NCBI GenBank assembly: GCA_036504095.1
Contig: DASXVS010000071.1
Span: 248,001-312,000, forward strand
Reading direction: 5' to 3'
Length of the DNA: 64,000 nucleotides
From: Armatimonadota bacterium
GTDB taxonomy: Bacteria > Armatimonadota > DTGP01 > JAKQQT01
Of the stretch, positions 8,861 to 17,974 are shown in pieces; within the stretch, counting starts at the first letter, position 1, and each line of letters begins with the position of its first letter. A model generated the notes under the pieces. The model saw only the letters and a list, made by a program, of their open reading frames with translations, did not search any database and was not told the DNA's origin. A program made the position numbers and the translations under genes.

Positions 8861-9375
8861 TCCATTTCCGCTCCGGCTGCATCAGCGAGGATGGCGGACA
8901 GGGCCGAGGAGACTTTGCGGTAGGTCTCCGCGAGGCTATCGGGCAGAACGCGAACGTCGCCTACGGCCGCCATGAAATTCGTGTCCCCCACCCAGCGCGG
9001 TACGACGTGCATGTGTAGGTGGTCCGCGATGCCTGCGCCGGCGGCCGAGCCCAGGTTGGCGCCAACGTTGAAACCGTCCGGGTGGTAGACTGCCTGGAGG
9101 GCCGTGATCCCGCGCTGAACGAGAGCCATCAAGTCCCCCATTTCCTCAGGGGTCAGAGTGGTGAAATCTGCTGTGTGCCGCAGAGGCGCGGCCATCAGGT
9201 GCCCGTTCGTGTACGGATACGCGTTGAGCATCAGCAGCGCGTGCTTCGAGCGCGCCAGGACGAGGTTATCGGTGTCTGTGGCCTGATCGCGTACGCGACA
9301 GAACAGACATGCCTCGTCTTTCGAATCCCTCGAAACAAACTCCATACGCCATGGCGCAAATAAGCGATCAGACAC
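8857..9375 (-). CDS. HIT-family nucleotide hydrolase/phosphorylase
   Basis: Histidine-triad protein of 172 aa. The catalytic HxHxH triad appears as HLHMHVVPRW near residues 118-127, and the N-terminal half has the fold's LNAYPYTNGHLMAAP block. An N-terminal LFCRV element with two Cys in the vicinity suggests the Ap4A phosphorylase-like HIT branch, but the substrate (dinucleoside polyphosphate or nucleoside phosphoramidate) cannot be decided by eye. It is the first gene of a two-gene unit with uracil-DNA glycosylase, coupled by an ATGA overlap. The upstream region to MarC is divergent and short, so both promoters should lie in 9376-9474. Confidence 0.92.
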   Translation of the reverse strand: MSDRLFAPWRMEFVSRDSKDEACLFCRVRDQATDTDNLVLARSKHALLMLNAYPYTNGHLMAAPLRHTADFTTLTPEEMGDLMALVQRGITALQAVYHPDGFNVGANLGSAAGAGIADHLHMHVVPRWVGDTNFMAAVGDVRVLPDSLAETYRKVSSALSAILADAAGAEME

Positions 9376-9474
9376 TCACTTCTCCCGGGGGGCCACTAGA
9401 CTGCTTCGAGTCCGCAAGACAGAATACAGAAGAGACGCCGCACCGCTGCGCGGCTAGAAAGCGGAAGGTCCAGT

Positions 9475-10074
9475 ATGCCCCACGTATTCACCGATATCGT
9501 CCGTGCCACCATGGCGCTGTGGATTATCCTCGACCCTATCGGTCTCCTGCCCATCGTGATGGCGCTCACCGCCGGCCAGGATCCGCGCGAACGGCAGGCG
9601 ATGCTCTACAAGTCAGGAGTGGTCGCATTCCTGCTGCTGCTGGTGCTTACTTTCACAGCCAAATCCGTGTTCAAATTGTACGGCATCGAGGAGGCCGATT
9701 TCCAAATCGGCGGTGGCATCATCCTGTTTGGAATCGCTTTGCACACAATTAACCAGCGGCACTGGGACGAGGGGTTCAGCGGCCACGGCATGGGAATCGT
9801 GCCCATCGCCTGTCCCCTGCTTATCGGTCCAGGAGCGATCCTCGCCAGCCTCCTGATCCTGGACCGTAACAGCCTGGCGGTCACATTGATTTCCATCACT
9901 GCCGCATTTGCACTCGTGCTGCTGGTCTTCCGTTTTACCAACGGTTTGTACCGAATTCTGGGTGAAACCGGCGCCGGTGTGGTCGCCCGCCTGATGGGCA
10001 TCCTGTTGGCGGCCATCGCGGTTCAGTTCATCCGGCAGGGAGTGGTCCACATCCTCGCCGCGGCGCAGCATTGA
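9475..10074 (+). CDS. MarC-family integral membrane protein
   Basis: A 199-aa inner-membrane protein with six hydrophobic segments, the normal size and topology of the MarC/UPF0056 family. Recognisable elements are ALWIILDPIGLLPIV near the N-terminus, the GGGIILFGIALHTI helix and the GMGIVPIACPLLIGPGAI loop, which is the most conserved stretch of the family. The transported substrate and physiological role of the family are unsettled, and early links to multidrug resistance were not confirmed. It is monocistronic as far as I can see: divergent from the HIT gene and separated from ispH by a promoter-like region. Confidence 0.91.
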   Translation: MPHVFTDIVRATMALWIILDPIGLLPIVMALTAGQDPRERQAMLYKSGVVAFLLLLVLTFTAKSVFKLYGIEEADFQIGGGIILFGIALHTINQRHWDEGFSGHGMGIVPIACPLLIGPGAILASLLILDRNSLAVTLISITAAFALVLLVFRFTNGLYRILGETGAGVVARLMGILLAAIAVQFIRQGVVHILAAAQH

Positions 10075-10105
10075 AGTACGGGAACTCGGACGGCGGCATC
10101 GGTGG

Positions 10106-10129
10106 TATAATAGTACTTGTTAATAGTAC
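10106..10129 (+). promoter_or_regulatory. Candidate ispH promoter with direct repeat
   Basis: A perfect TATAAT hexamer is at 10106-10111. The octamer AATAGTAC occurs twice, at 10109-10116 and 10122-10129, one copy overlapping the -10 element, a layout that suits an operator. No good -35 hexamer is found at 16-18 nt spacing, so an activator or an alternative architecture would be needed. The ribosome site GAGAGGAG precedes the GTG at 10155. Confidence 0.45.
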
Positions 10130-10154
10130 CGCGGTATTGTGAGAGGAGCGGCGG

Positions 10155-11006
10155 GTGGAAATCGTCTTTGTTGAGGAACTGGGGTACTGCCCCGGCGTTG
10201 AGCACGCCTTGCGCGTGGCCAACACGGAGTTGGACAAGGCGGACGGGCAGGTCTTCGCACTTGGGGCGCTCATCCACAACCAGCAGGAGATGGGCCGCCT
10301 TTTCGGCAAGGGGCTGAAAGTCATCAACAGCTTTGGAGACGTCGAAGGCGGTACCGTTGTAGTGCGAGCCCACGGGATCCCGTACAAGGAGTTCGATGAA
10401 GCCCGCGAGCGCGGCCTGAACGTGAAGGACGGCACGTGCTCCATCGTCACCCGGGCGCAGCGAGCCGCGCGGACTCTGAGGCGCGACGGCCGGCGCGTGC
10501 TCATTTACGGCGACCCCCAGCACCCGGAAGTCATCGGCGTTGTCGGGGCCGTGGACGGGGAGGCGGAAGTCGTGCCGTCCCTCGAAGCGGCGAGAGAACT
10601 GCGGATCGGGCCCGGAGAGCGCCTCGGTCTCATCTGCCAGACGACCAAACAGCCGGAGAAATTCCACGCCATCGCCGACGCCCTGCGCGAGCGGGCCGAC
10701 CTGAAGGTGTCGGACACGATCTGCCCCTACGTCATCGAGCGGCAGACAGAAACCCGGCAGGTCGCGGCAGAGGTGGACGTGATGATCGTCGTCGGAGGCC
10801 ACAACAGCAGCAACACGCGTCATCTCGCCAATCTGAGCGTCAGCGCCGGCACCGCCGCGTACCAGGTGGAGATCCCGGACGAGGTGCGCCCCGAGTGGTT
10901 CAAGGGCGTGGCGCGCGTGGGGGTAACCAGCGGGTTGAGCACGCCGATGTGGGTGGTTGATCAGGTCTGTCAGCGAATCCGCGAAATCGGCGAAATGCAG
11001 GCCTGA
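10155..11006 (+). CDS. ispH: 4-hydroxy-3-methylbut-2-enyl diphosphate reductase
   Basis: Last enzyme of the MEP isoprenoid pathway. It reductively dehydrates HMBPP to IPP and DMAPP using an Fe-S cluster. The protein is 283 aa, full length for the family. The three cluster-binding cysteines are visible: C12 in GYCPGVEHA, C95 in GTCSIV and C190 in DTICPYVIERQ. The substrate-binding motifs IHN (H41), RAHGIP (H73) and QTTKQ are also present. The GTG start at 10155 is supported by the GAGAGGAG ribosome site. DMAPP made here is also the donor for MiaA encoded 850 nt downstream, though shared transcription is not evident. Confidence 0.96.
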   Translation: MEIVFVEELGYCPGVEHALRVANTELDKADGQVFALGALIHNQQEMGRLFGKGLKVINSFGDVEGGTVVVRAHGIPYKEFDEARERGLNVKDGTCSIVTRAQRAARTLRRDGRRVLIYGDPQHPEVIGVVGAVDGEAEVVPSLEAARELRIGPGERLGLICQTTKQPEKFHAIADALRERADLKVSDTICPYVIERQTETRQVAAEVDVMIVVGGHNSSNTRHLANLSVSAGTAAYQVEIPDEVRPEWFKGVARVGVTSGLSTPMWVVDQVCQRIREIGEMQA

Positions 11007-11032
11007 AATCGGGGAACAAAGGAAGGGTTTCG

Positions 11033-11087
11033 TTCGTTGAGCCGCGTGGTTGGTGCATAATTGCCGCCTCGGGCGGCGCTCAACGAA
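11033..11087 (+). promoter_or_regulatory. Structured leader before the PEP-CTERM gene
   Basis: TTCGTTGAGC at 11033-11042 is exactly complementary to GCTCAACGAA at 11078-11087, enclosing a smaller GCCGCC/GGCGGC hairpin at about 11063-11077. The outer arm ends just before the AAAGGAAGG ribosome site of the next gene, so folding could influence its translation. It could equally act as the ispH terminator, although no U-run follows. Confidence 0.35.
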
Positions 11088-11099
11088 AGGAAGGTTCTA

Positions 11100-11765
11100 A
11101 TGCTCCGAAAATTCCGGCCTGCCATCGTGGCCGGCCTTGCCTACTGCCTCGCGGCGCCACCGTCCGGCGCACAGGTGATTGATCCACAGGGCGACTGGTA
11201 CTCCCCCAACGTCGCCACTCATCGTCCCGATCTCGATGTGCGCACAGCCGACGGCATCTATGCGGATGGCGCGGGCTGGCGGGTTACCGCCACGATGGAT
11301 GGCCCCATCGATCCGACTCAGCAAGCGGCTTACGTCTGGGGCTTCGGACGCGGGTCAACGGCGGCCGTCGCGCCGTTTCCCGGTGAACCGAACGTCAAAT
11401 TCGACTCCGTGCTCAGCTACAACACCCACGATGGCACCGCGTCCGTCCGCCTCTTCGATACGAGCGTGGTCAACGTCCTGACGCCGGATCTGTTCGGGTT
11501 CAGCGGGTCGACCGTGACCGCTATCATCCCCTCAGCGTTCCTGCCAACGGTGCCCGGTGGATTCGATGACGATGAGTTCACGTGGAATCTCTGGCCGCGC
11601 ATCCCGGGCGGTCCTGCGACCAATATCTCGGACTTTGCGCCTGATAACGCAATGGTGAAGTTCATCACCGTGCCGGCCGGCGCGATTCCCGAGCCCGGCA
11701 CGATGGCGTTACTCGCCTCAGCAGTGCCGTTGGCGCTGCTCGGCAGTATAAGACGCAGGGCGTGA
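11100..11765 (+). CDS. PEP-CTERM sorting-domain exported protein
   Basis: A 221-aa exported protein. The start ATG at 11100 is preceded by AAAGGAAGG and followed by a signal peptide (MLRKFRPAIVAGLAYCLAAP, cleavage near SGA-Q). The C-terminus carries a textbook PEP-CTERM signal: IPEPGTM, a hydrophobic helix ALLASAVPLALLGSI and a basic RRRA tail, which an exosortase/archaeosortase-type enzyme would process. The middle is a beta-rich, Asp/Gly/Pro-containing region without recognisable enzymatic motifs. No exosortase is encoded in this window. The function beyond surface or extracellular-matrix location is unknown. Confidence 0.85.
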   Translation: MLRKFRPAIVAGLAYCLAAPPSGAQVIDPQGDWYSPNVATHRPDLDVRTADGIYADGAGWRVTATMDGPIDPTQQAAYVWGFGRGSTAAVAPFPGEPNVKFDSVLSYNTHDGTASVRLFDTSVVNVLTPDLFGFSGSTVTAIIPSAFLPTVPGGFDDDEFTWNLWPRIPGGPATNISDFAPDNAMVKFITVPAGAIPEPGTMALLASAVPLALLGSIRRRA

Positions 11766-11856
11766 CCATAAGAGGAATCATCATCGGCCTCCCGGCAAGT
11801 AGTCGGGGGGCCGATTGCCGTTATACTGACTGCAGACTTCAGCCACCGAATCTGAT

Positions 11857-12756
11857 ATGCTTCTACCTCTCATCTGCGGGCCCACTGCCGTCGGAAAGAC
11901 GGCTCTATCGATACAGGTTGCGCGGCGACTCGATGCCGAGATCGTGTCCGCCGACTCCATGGCGGTCTACCGCGGGCTTGAAGTCGCCACAGCCAAGCCG
12001 GACGCGTCCGAGCGGGCCGCCGCGCCGCATCACCTCGTGGACGTGGTGGACGTGAGCGAGCCATTCAGTGTCGCCGATTTCCGTGAACTGGCCGCGGCGG
12101 CGATTGCGGACATTGCGGCGCGCGGTCGATTGCCCATCGTGGTGGGAGGCACGCGGCAGTATATCGACGCGCTGACAAAGGGCTTTATTGAAGCCCCACC
12201 CAGCGACCCCAACGTTCGGGAGAGGCTCGAATCCGAAGGGCTGGAAGCGCTCCGTGCCAGGCTTGAGGAGTTGGATCCCGAATCGGCCGGCCGACTGCAT
12301 CCCCACGATCTGCGGCGAACCGTCCGCGCCCTGGAGGTTCTGGAACTGAGCGGGCGGCCCATGAGCGCCTGGCAGGCGGACAGCCGGGCCGCGCCGTCGC
12401 CCTACAGCAGGCTGCTGTTCGGCCTGACGATGGATCGCGAGCGATTGTACGACAGGATCAATACACGGGTGGATGCGATGATGAGCGCGGGGCTTGCGGA
12501 TGAGGTTCGCGGGCTCCTCGGCCAGGGACGCCTGGGACCGACCGCTATTCAGGGACACGGGTACAAGGAAATCGCCGGCGCCATCCGGGGCGAGTACAAT
12601 CTCGAGCGCGGCGTCTATCTGCTCAAGCGGAACACGAGGTGGCACGCGCGACACCAGTTGTCGTGGCTTCGGCAGCAGCAGGACACAATCTGGATAGACG
12701 TTGACGACGCTTTCGCCGCAGAGCGGGCGGTGGACGCCATAGACGCCGCGCGGTGA
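11857..12756 (+). CDS. miaA: tRNA dimethylallyltransferase
   Basis: Transfers a dimethylallyl group from DMAPP to N6 of A37 in tRNAs reading U-starting codons. The 299-aa protein has the P-loop GPTAVGKTALS at residues 6-16 and the DSMAVYRGLEVATAKP block near 33-48, which is nearly invariant in MiaA. The GGTRQYIDAL block and the C-terminal YxxxI-TR-YxxxQ-like element (LKRNTRWHARHQLSWL) are also visible. A TATACT hexamer at 11822-11827 may be its -10. The substrate DMAPP is supplied by IspH encoded just upstream. Confidence 0.96.
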   Translation: MLLPLICGPTAVGKTALSIQVARRLDAEIVSADSMAVYRGLEVATAKPDASERAAAPHHLVDVVDVSEPFSVADFRELAAAAIADIAARGRLPIVVGGTRQYIDALTKGFIEAPPSDPNVRERLESEGLEALRARLEELDPESAGRLHPHDLRRTVRALEVLELSGRPMSAWQADSRAAPSPYSRLLFGLTMDRERLYDRINTRVDAMMSAGLADEVRGLLGQGRLGPTAIQGHGYKEIAGAIRGEYNLERGVYLLKRNTRWHARHQLSWLRQQQDTIWIDVDDAFAAERAVDAIDAAR

Positions 12757-12816
12757 TCGCGGGCCGGCTTGTCGCACGGGGTGCGCAGCGTTACCATGTA
12801 GTCAGGAGGAGCGTGA

Positions 12817-13353
12817 ATGACGGAACAACAATACCTGGTTGTCAGCGGCCTGGGGCCGGACCGCCCCGGCATCGTAGCGGCGACGACGCGCTACCTGACC
12901 GAACACGGCGCCAATGTGGAAGACAGCCGCGCCGTGGTTCTCGGCGGCGAGTTCGGACTGATGGTGCTCGCATCCGGAACGGCGGCCGCTGTGGCAAAGG
13001 TCCAGGAGGATCTTGCCGAACTGGTAGAGGCCACCGGCCTCCAGTTTCAGACCCGCCCGACGGTGAGCCCCGAGGACCATCGCCGTTCGCGGGCGCTCCC
13101 CTATCGCGTGGAAGCAAACGCGCTGGATCACGAGGGCATCGTTCAGGCTGTTGCGGAAGCGCTTTACGCAGCGGGAATCAATATCGTATCACTTGAAACC
13201 ACCGTCAGGAATGCTCCCGTCACGGGGACGGAGCTGTTCAGCCTTGTCGCGCGGGTCGATATTCCGGACGGCGTGGCGGTCGAGGCCGTGCGCGCGTCGC
13301 TGGCCGCCGTCGCGCGGGCTCAATGCCTGGATGTTGAGATGCGGCCGGAATGA
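12817..13353 (+). CDS. Double-ACT-domain protein (GcvR-like)
   Basis: A 178-aa protein composed of two ACT domains. The first begins YLVVSGLGPDRPGIVAATTR and the second is at about residues 90-170 (YRVEANALDHEGIVQAVAEA). The arrangement is that of GcvR-type regulators and related amino-acid-sensing proteins, including the characteristic D-RPGIV loop that binds small ligands. It has no DNA-binding domain, so it would act by binding another protein or a metabolite. The ribosome site AGGAGGAG precedes the ATG. No glycine-cleavage gene is in the window, so the regulatory target is not indicated by context. Confidence 0.85.
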   Translation: MTEQQYLVVSGLGPDRPGIVAATTRYLTEHGANVEDSRAVVLGGEFGLMVLASGTAAAVAKVQEDLAELVEATGLQFQTRPTVSPEDHRRSRALPYRVEANALDHEGIVQAVAEALYAAGINIVSLETTVRNAPVTGTELFSLVARVDIPDGVAVEAVRASLAAVARAQCLDVEMRPE

Positions 13354-13407
13354 CATGGATTGGTTCTAACGTGAGCAGGCCCCGGGTTGGCCCCGATTAG
13401 TTTCGTC

Positions 13408-14382
13408 ATGCGCATACTCCTGCTCAATCAGAACCATATCGGCGATGCCCTGTTCACCACACCCGCTATTGCCGCCCTGCGGGCTGCATTGCCCGACGCG
13501 ACAATCGTAAACGCGGCGGTGTCCGGCATCGAACCTGTCTTCGCGGCCAATCCCCACCTCTCGGAGCGTTGGGATCGCCCCACCGCCCGGGTTTCGGACT
13601 ACCCCCTTTACGCCTTGAGGATCCGGCGCGCTCGTTTCTACGCGGTCGTCTCGTTCTCGGCCAGTTCCACCCTGTTCGGTGTGTACGCGAGGTTCAGTGG
13701 TGCTCCGGTGAAAATCGGTTTCAACCACCCGGCGACACAGCGGTTCATGACCCATTCCGTTGATCTTCACGACGTCGAACAACACCACGCGGTGGATCAC
13801 CTCGACCAGGTGGCGCTGCTCGCCGATATCCGGCGGGACTTCCCGATGGAAATGCCGCTCATGCCGGCCTGGCGCGAAGAGGCGGACCGGGCTCTTGCGG
13901 GGTTGGCTCTTCCGGGCGGTCGCCCGATCATAGCGCTGAATCCCGGCGCCACGGTGGACCGTAAGAAATGGGCGCCCGAACGGTGGGCGGACCTCGCCGG
14001 CCGCCTGACCCTTAGCGGGTGTCAGCCGGTGCTTTTCGGCGGTCCGGGCGATGCCGACCTTACGGCTCTGATACAGTCCGCAACGTCATGCCCGTTGCCC
14101 TCGCTGCAGGGACAGCTCTCGCTGGGCTGCCTGGCCGCCGCGATTACTCGGTGCGCCGCTTTCGTGAGCGGAGATACCGGTCCCATGCACGTCGCCGTGG
14201 CCGTCGGCACACCCGTCGTAGCGCTGCACGGCCCCACGGACCCCGCGCGCACCGGGCCGTACACGGAAAATGCAGTGGTGATTCACCACCCTGAGGCTGG
14301 CCCCGACCCTGATATATACGGCCGCATGGAGACGGTCACAGTGGACGAAGTCTTCGCGGGCGTGCACTCCGTGATTTCGTAG
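13408..14382 (+). CDS. Glycosyltransferase family 9 (heptosyltransferase-like)
   Basis: ADP-heptose:LPS heptosyltransferase-type GT-B enzyme, 324 aa from ATG at 13408 (an in-frame TTG at 13387 is possible). The family N-terminus is clear: RILLLNQNHIGDALFTTPAI. The C-terminal donor site is also clear: ALNPGATVDRKKWAPERWADL in pieces, FGGPGD, and SGDTGPMHVAVAVGTPVVAL followed by HGPTDP. It therefore probably adds a sugar to a surface glycolipid or polysaccharide. It precedes a polysaccharide synthase fusion gene, which fits an envelope-glycan context. The acceptor and sugar donor cannot be read from sequence. Confidence 0.9.
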   Translation: MRILLLNQNHIGDALFTTPAIAALRAALPDATIVNAAVSGIEPVFAANPHLSERWDRPTARVSDYPLYALRIRRARFYAVVSFSASSTLFGVYARFSGAPVKIGFNHPATQRFMTHSVDLHDVEQHHAVDHLDQVALLADIRRDFPMEMPLMPAWREEADRALAGLALPGGRPIIALNPGATVDRKKWAPERWADLAGRLTLSGCQPVLFGGPGDADLTALIQSATSCPLPSLQGQLSLGCLAAAITRCAAFVSGDTGPMHVAVAVGTPVVALHGPTDPARTGPYTENAVVIHHPEAGPDPDIYGRMETVTVDEVFAGVHSVIS

Positions 14383-14490
14383 GAGCGCATCACCCGGCCA
14401 CTCCTCCGCGGAATCTGAACAAATTCCACTTCACACGCTATTCTTACGGATGCCGGAACGCACAGGTTGCGGCAGACCGGGGGGAACCGC

Positions 14491-17400
14491 GTGGAGCAGG
14501 AGCATCATCCGAAGCCTATTTTCTATGACGAGCGCGGTCGCCGATGGCCCGCGATTCTGCGTGCGTGGGCGATGCTGGCGCTGGTTCTGTCGGTTCTGTC
14601 TGCCGTTTTCATGGCGACAATCATCGGGGCCCCTCCGCTCCGCGCGCTGAAACTCCCCGCCCCGGGGTTTATCCCCGACCCTCAGAGGCCGCCGTCGGTT
14701 GTCGGCGCCAGGGTCAAAGAGCAGACGCGGTACGCGCTCGCCCTGAAGATGACGCGCAGTAAGGCCGCGCTGGAACGCCACATGCGCGCGCACCGGGCCC
14801 TGACGGCGGCTCCCCTAGTCCGCGCGAGGGACCGAAAACCTCTTTCGGTGGTGGCGGGGTTCTACGTGAACTGGGATGCCACTTCGTATGCATCGCTCAC
14901 GCAAAACGCCCGTGCGCTGACGCACCTGATGCCCGAATGGCTTCACCTGGGCAAGGACGGATCGACATTCCGAACGGAGGAGTCGAAGAAGGTCATCGAT
15001 TTCTGCGATAAGCACAACCTCCCGATCCTTCCACTCCTCAACAACGTGGACGCGGGCGACTTCGAGCCGGATCGAATCCACAAACTCCTGGTCTCGGACG
15101 CCGCCCAGGCCAAACTTGCACAGGGCATCGTTGCGTACCTTAAGAAGCATAAGTTCAAGGGGCTCAACCTCGATATCGAAGGTGCGGCTGATGCCGATCG
15201 CGACTTGATGTCCGGGTTCGTCTACAGCCTGGCCGATGCGCTGCACGCCAACAGACTGCTTCTTTCGATGGACGTGCCGTTGGAGGAGCAGGCGTATGAC
15301 CTCGCCGCGCTCGGCGACGCTTGCGATTTCATCGTGCCGATGCTGTACGATCAGCACGATGCCACAGGAACTGCGGGGCCGATCGCGGGACAGGATTGGT
15401 TTGAGGCGAAAGCGAAGGAGATCTATACCCTCGTGCCGCCCAATAAGGTGGTCCTCGGCCTAGGATCATACGGGTATGACTGGCGCAACGGCCAACCGAC
15501 CGCGCACAGCATGACGTACGAAGAGGCTGTCGTGACGGCGCGCGACGAGGAAGCGAAGATCGCGTTCGATGAGAACTCGCTTAACCCGCACTACGCATAC
15601 ACGGACGATCGGGGCGCGCCGCACAGCGTCTGGTTCCTTGATGCGGTCACGATGTACAACAACCTGCGCAGCCAGCGCGAGGCGAAGCCGCTGGGCGCCG
15701 CTCTATGGGTGCTTGGGAGTGAGGATCCCAGCGTCTGGTCGTTCTTCCGTCGAGACAAACTGGCCACTAATACCGACTCGCGCGGGCTCCGGGCGATATC
15801 GTTCGAGGAGGAGGTCGACACCGAAGGCTTGGGCGAAATCCTGAGCATCGCTTCTCAGCCGGCCGATGGCTATCGGGATATTTCGACAGATCCAACGGGC
15901 TATATCCGCACCGAGCGGTATGTGAAATACCCGTCCCCGTATCTGATTCGGCTGCGCGGGGGGGATCAGCGCAAATCGATAGCGCTGACGTTTGACGACG
16001 GGCCGGACCCGAGGTGGACCCCGAAAATCCTGGACATCCTCCAGCATTATCACGTGCCGGCCACATTCTTCGTTCAGGGCGCGCAAGCGGAACAACACCC
16101 CGACCTCGTGCGCCGTGAGTATGCCGAAGGGCACGAGATCGGCAATCACACCTTCTACCACCCCGATCTGAGCATCGCCAGCCCGACGCGAGTGCGCCTG
16201 GAACTGGATGCAACCCAACGGGCGATCCAGCACCTGACGGGACATTCCACCGAACTATTCCGCGCGCCGTATTCCGTTGACACCACACCGACCAAGGCCA
16301 GCGAGATCAGGCCGCTTCTGACCGCTCAGGCTCTGGGATACGTTACGGTGGGTGCGAATATCGACCCCAACGACTGGGCGCGGCCGGGCGTTAAAGCCAT
16401 CCTCTACGGCGGCAATCCCGCCCCCGGAGCGGAGAAAGACGTTGAAACGATCGACGGCGTCCTCACGACTGCGGTGCTGGGGCTGCAGCCGAACGCGGAT
16501 TCCATGCACATCGTACTCCTGCACGATTACGGCGGAGACCGAACGCAGACCATCCAGGCTCTGCCGCACATCATCGAAGGTCTCCGCGCCGAGGGGTTCA
16601 CTTTCACGACCGTGAGCGGCCTGATGGGCCAGTCTCGCGATGCGGTCATGCCGCCGGTCTCAGGCCGGGACATCCAACTGGTGGGTGTGGACTCATTTGT
16701 GTTCGACCTGATATTCGGGTCCAAATCGGCGCTTCAATGGGTGTTCTACCTCACTCTGCTGCTCGGGGTATCCCGCGTGCTTTTTACCGCGGCATTCGCC
16801 CTCGTCCAGGCGCGCCGCGCGCGTCGGGAGGTATTCGACCCTCGATACCATCCCAAGGTTTCCGTTGTTATCGCGGCGTACAACGAAGCGGAAGTCATCG
16901 AGCGCACCGTTCAGGCAATTTTGGGCTCTGACTATGACGACGTTGAGATCATCGTCGTTGACGATGGCTCAATAGACGACACTTCCGCAGTCGTTCACCG
17001 CGCGTTTCAGCACGAACCGCGTGTTACCTTGCTTCGCAAGGATAATGGCGGGAAGGCCGGCGCCTTGAACACAGGCCTCGACTATGCTCGTGGCGAGATA
17101 GCGATTGGCCTGGATGCAGACACGTTGTTCGCGCCAAACACTATCTCGCTTCTGGTGCGCCATTTCCACGACCCCCGCGTTGCGGCCGTTGCCGGAAATG
17201 TGAAGGTCGGAAATCGCGTGAACCTGTGGACGCTGTGGCAGAGCCTTGAGTATATTGCGAGCCAGAACTTCGACCGCCGCGCGTATGCGGCGCTGAACTG
17301 CATCACGGTGGTGCCGGGCGCCATCGGCGCCTGGCGGCGAAGCGTGATTCTTGAGGCCGGTGGCTACCTGGCGGACACGCTGGCGGAGGACACGGACCTG

Positions 17401-17922
17401 ACGCTGCGTGTGCGAAGACTGGGGTACGTGCTCAAGACGGAAAACGATGCCCTCGCATATACCGAAGCGCCAGACAACGTGCGCGCTTTGGCCAAGCAGA
17501 GGTTCCGCTGGGCGTTCGGCACCCTCCAATGCCTGTGGAAACATCGCAAGGTGTTGTTCCGGCGCAAGTACGGAGCGCTGGGGTTCGTTGCGCTGCCCAC
17601 ACTCTGGCTGTTCCAGATGGTGTTCCAGGCCGTCTCGCCGGTGGTGGACCTGATGATCCTCGTCGCGATCTGGAGCGGAAACTTTCCCACCGTCCTGTTC
17701 TATTACGGCTTGTTCTTCTTCGTGGACCTGATCGGCGCTGCGATGGCCGTGTGGTTGGACGATGAGGACTGGCGCCTGCTGCTCTGGATGTTCTGGCAGC
17801 GGTTTGTCTACCGCCAGGTGATGTACTACGTGATCTTCCGCAGCGTCATGGCCGCGTTCCGGGGGCACCACGTCGGATGGGGGAAACTCCAGCGCAAAGG
17901 GACGGCGACCGCGGCGCGGTAG
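14491..17922 (+). CDS. GH18-like / polysaccharide deacetylase / GT2 synthase fusion
   Basis: One polypeptide of about 1140 aa with three enzyme modules. After an N-terminal membrane segment (about residues 20-45) comes a GH18-like barrel with LNLDIEG (D228, E230). A NodB-type CE4 deacetylase follows with LTFDDGPD (D502, D503) and the zinc motif HTFYH (H553, H557). A membrane helix at about 750-770 leads to a processive family 2 glycosyltransferase starting near 788 (VSVVIAAYNE, VDDGS, DAD, EDTD, QRFRW at 1003), then C-terminal membrane helices. The topology places GH18 and CE4 outside and GT2 inside. It probably makes, trims and de-N-acetylates a beta-linked GlcNAc-type polymer. GTG at 14491 has a GGGGGGAA ribosome site; TTG at 14467 is an alternative. 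Confidence 0.9.
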   Translation: MEQEHHPKPIFYDERGRRWPAILRAWAMLALVLSVLSAVFMATIIGAPPLRALKLPAPGFIPDPQRPPSVVGARVKEQTRYALALKMTRSKAALERHMRAHRALTAAPLVRARDRKPLSVVAGFYVNWDATSYASLTQNARALTHLMPEWLHLGKDGSTFRTEESKKVIDFCDKHNLPILPLLNNVDAGDFEPDRIHKLLVSDAAQAKLAQGIVAYLKKHKFKGLNLDIEGAADADRDLMSGFVYSLADALHANRLLLSMDVPLEEQAYDLAALGDACDFIVPMLYDQHDATGTAGPIAGQDWFEAKAKEIYTLVPPNKVVLGLGSYGYDWRNGQPTAHSMTYEEAVVTARDEEAKIAFDENSLNPHYAYTDDRGAPHSVWFLDAVTMYNNLRSQREAKPLGAALWVLGSEDPSVWSFFRRDKLATNTDSRGLRAISFEEEVDTEGLGEILSIASQPADGYRDISTDPTGYIRTERYVKYPSPYLIRLRGGDQRKSIALTFDDGPDPRWTPKILDILQHYHVPATFFVQGAQAEQHPDLVRREYAEGHEIGNHTFYHPDLSIASPTRVRLELDATQRAIQHLTGHSTELFRAPYSVDTTPTKASEIRPLLTAQALGYVTVGANIDPNDWARPGVKAILYGGNPAPGAEKDVETIDGVLTTAVLGLQPNADSMHIVLLHDYGGDRTQTIQALPHIIEGLRAEGFTFTTVSGLMGQSRDAVMPPVSGRDIQLVGVDSFVFDLIFGSKSALQWVFYLTLLLGVSRVLFTAAFALVQARRARREVFDPRYHPKVSVVIAAYNEAEVIERTVQAILGSDYDDVEIIVVDDGSIDDTSAVVHRAFQHEPRVTLLRKDNGGKAGALNTGLDYARGEIAIGLDADTLFAPNTISLLVRHFHDPRVAAVAGNVKVGNRVNLWTLWQSLEYIASQNFDRRAYAALNCITVVPGAIGAWRRSVILEAGGYLADTLAEDTDLTLRVRRLGYVLKTENDALAYTEAPDNVRALAKQRFRWAFGTLQCLWKHRKVLFRRKYGALGFVALPTLWLFQMVFQAVSPVVDLMILVAIWSGNFPTVLFYYGLFFFVDLIGAAMAVWLDDEDWRLLLWMFWQRFVYRQVMYYVIFRSVMAAFRGHHVGWGKLQRKGTATAAR

Positions 17923-17933
17923 CATCCAAACAT

Positions 17934-17970
17934 TCAGCATCCGGCCAGAGTGCCGGATGCCGGATGCTGA
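17934..17970. terminator. Two overlapping, mutually exclusive hairpins after the GT2 fusion
   Basis: Between the fusion gene and tRNA-Ser, TCAGCATCCGG at 17934-17944 can pair with 17960-17970 (11 bp). Alternatively GCATCCGGC at 17937-17945 pairs with 17952-17960 (9 bp, 6-nt loop). The two folds exclude each other because they share the left arm. No U-run follows on either strand, so termination is plausible but unproven. Confidence 0.4.
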
Positions 17971-17974
17971 GGAA

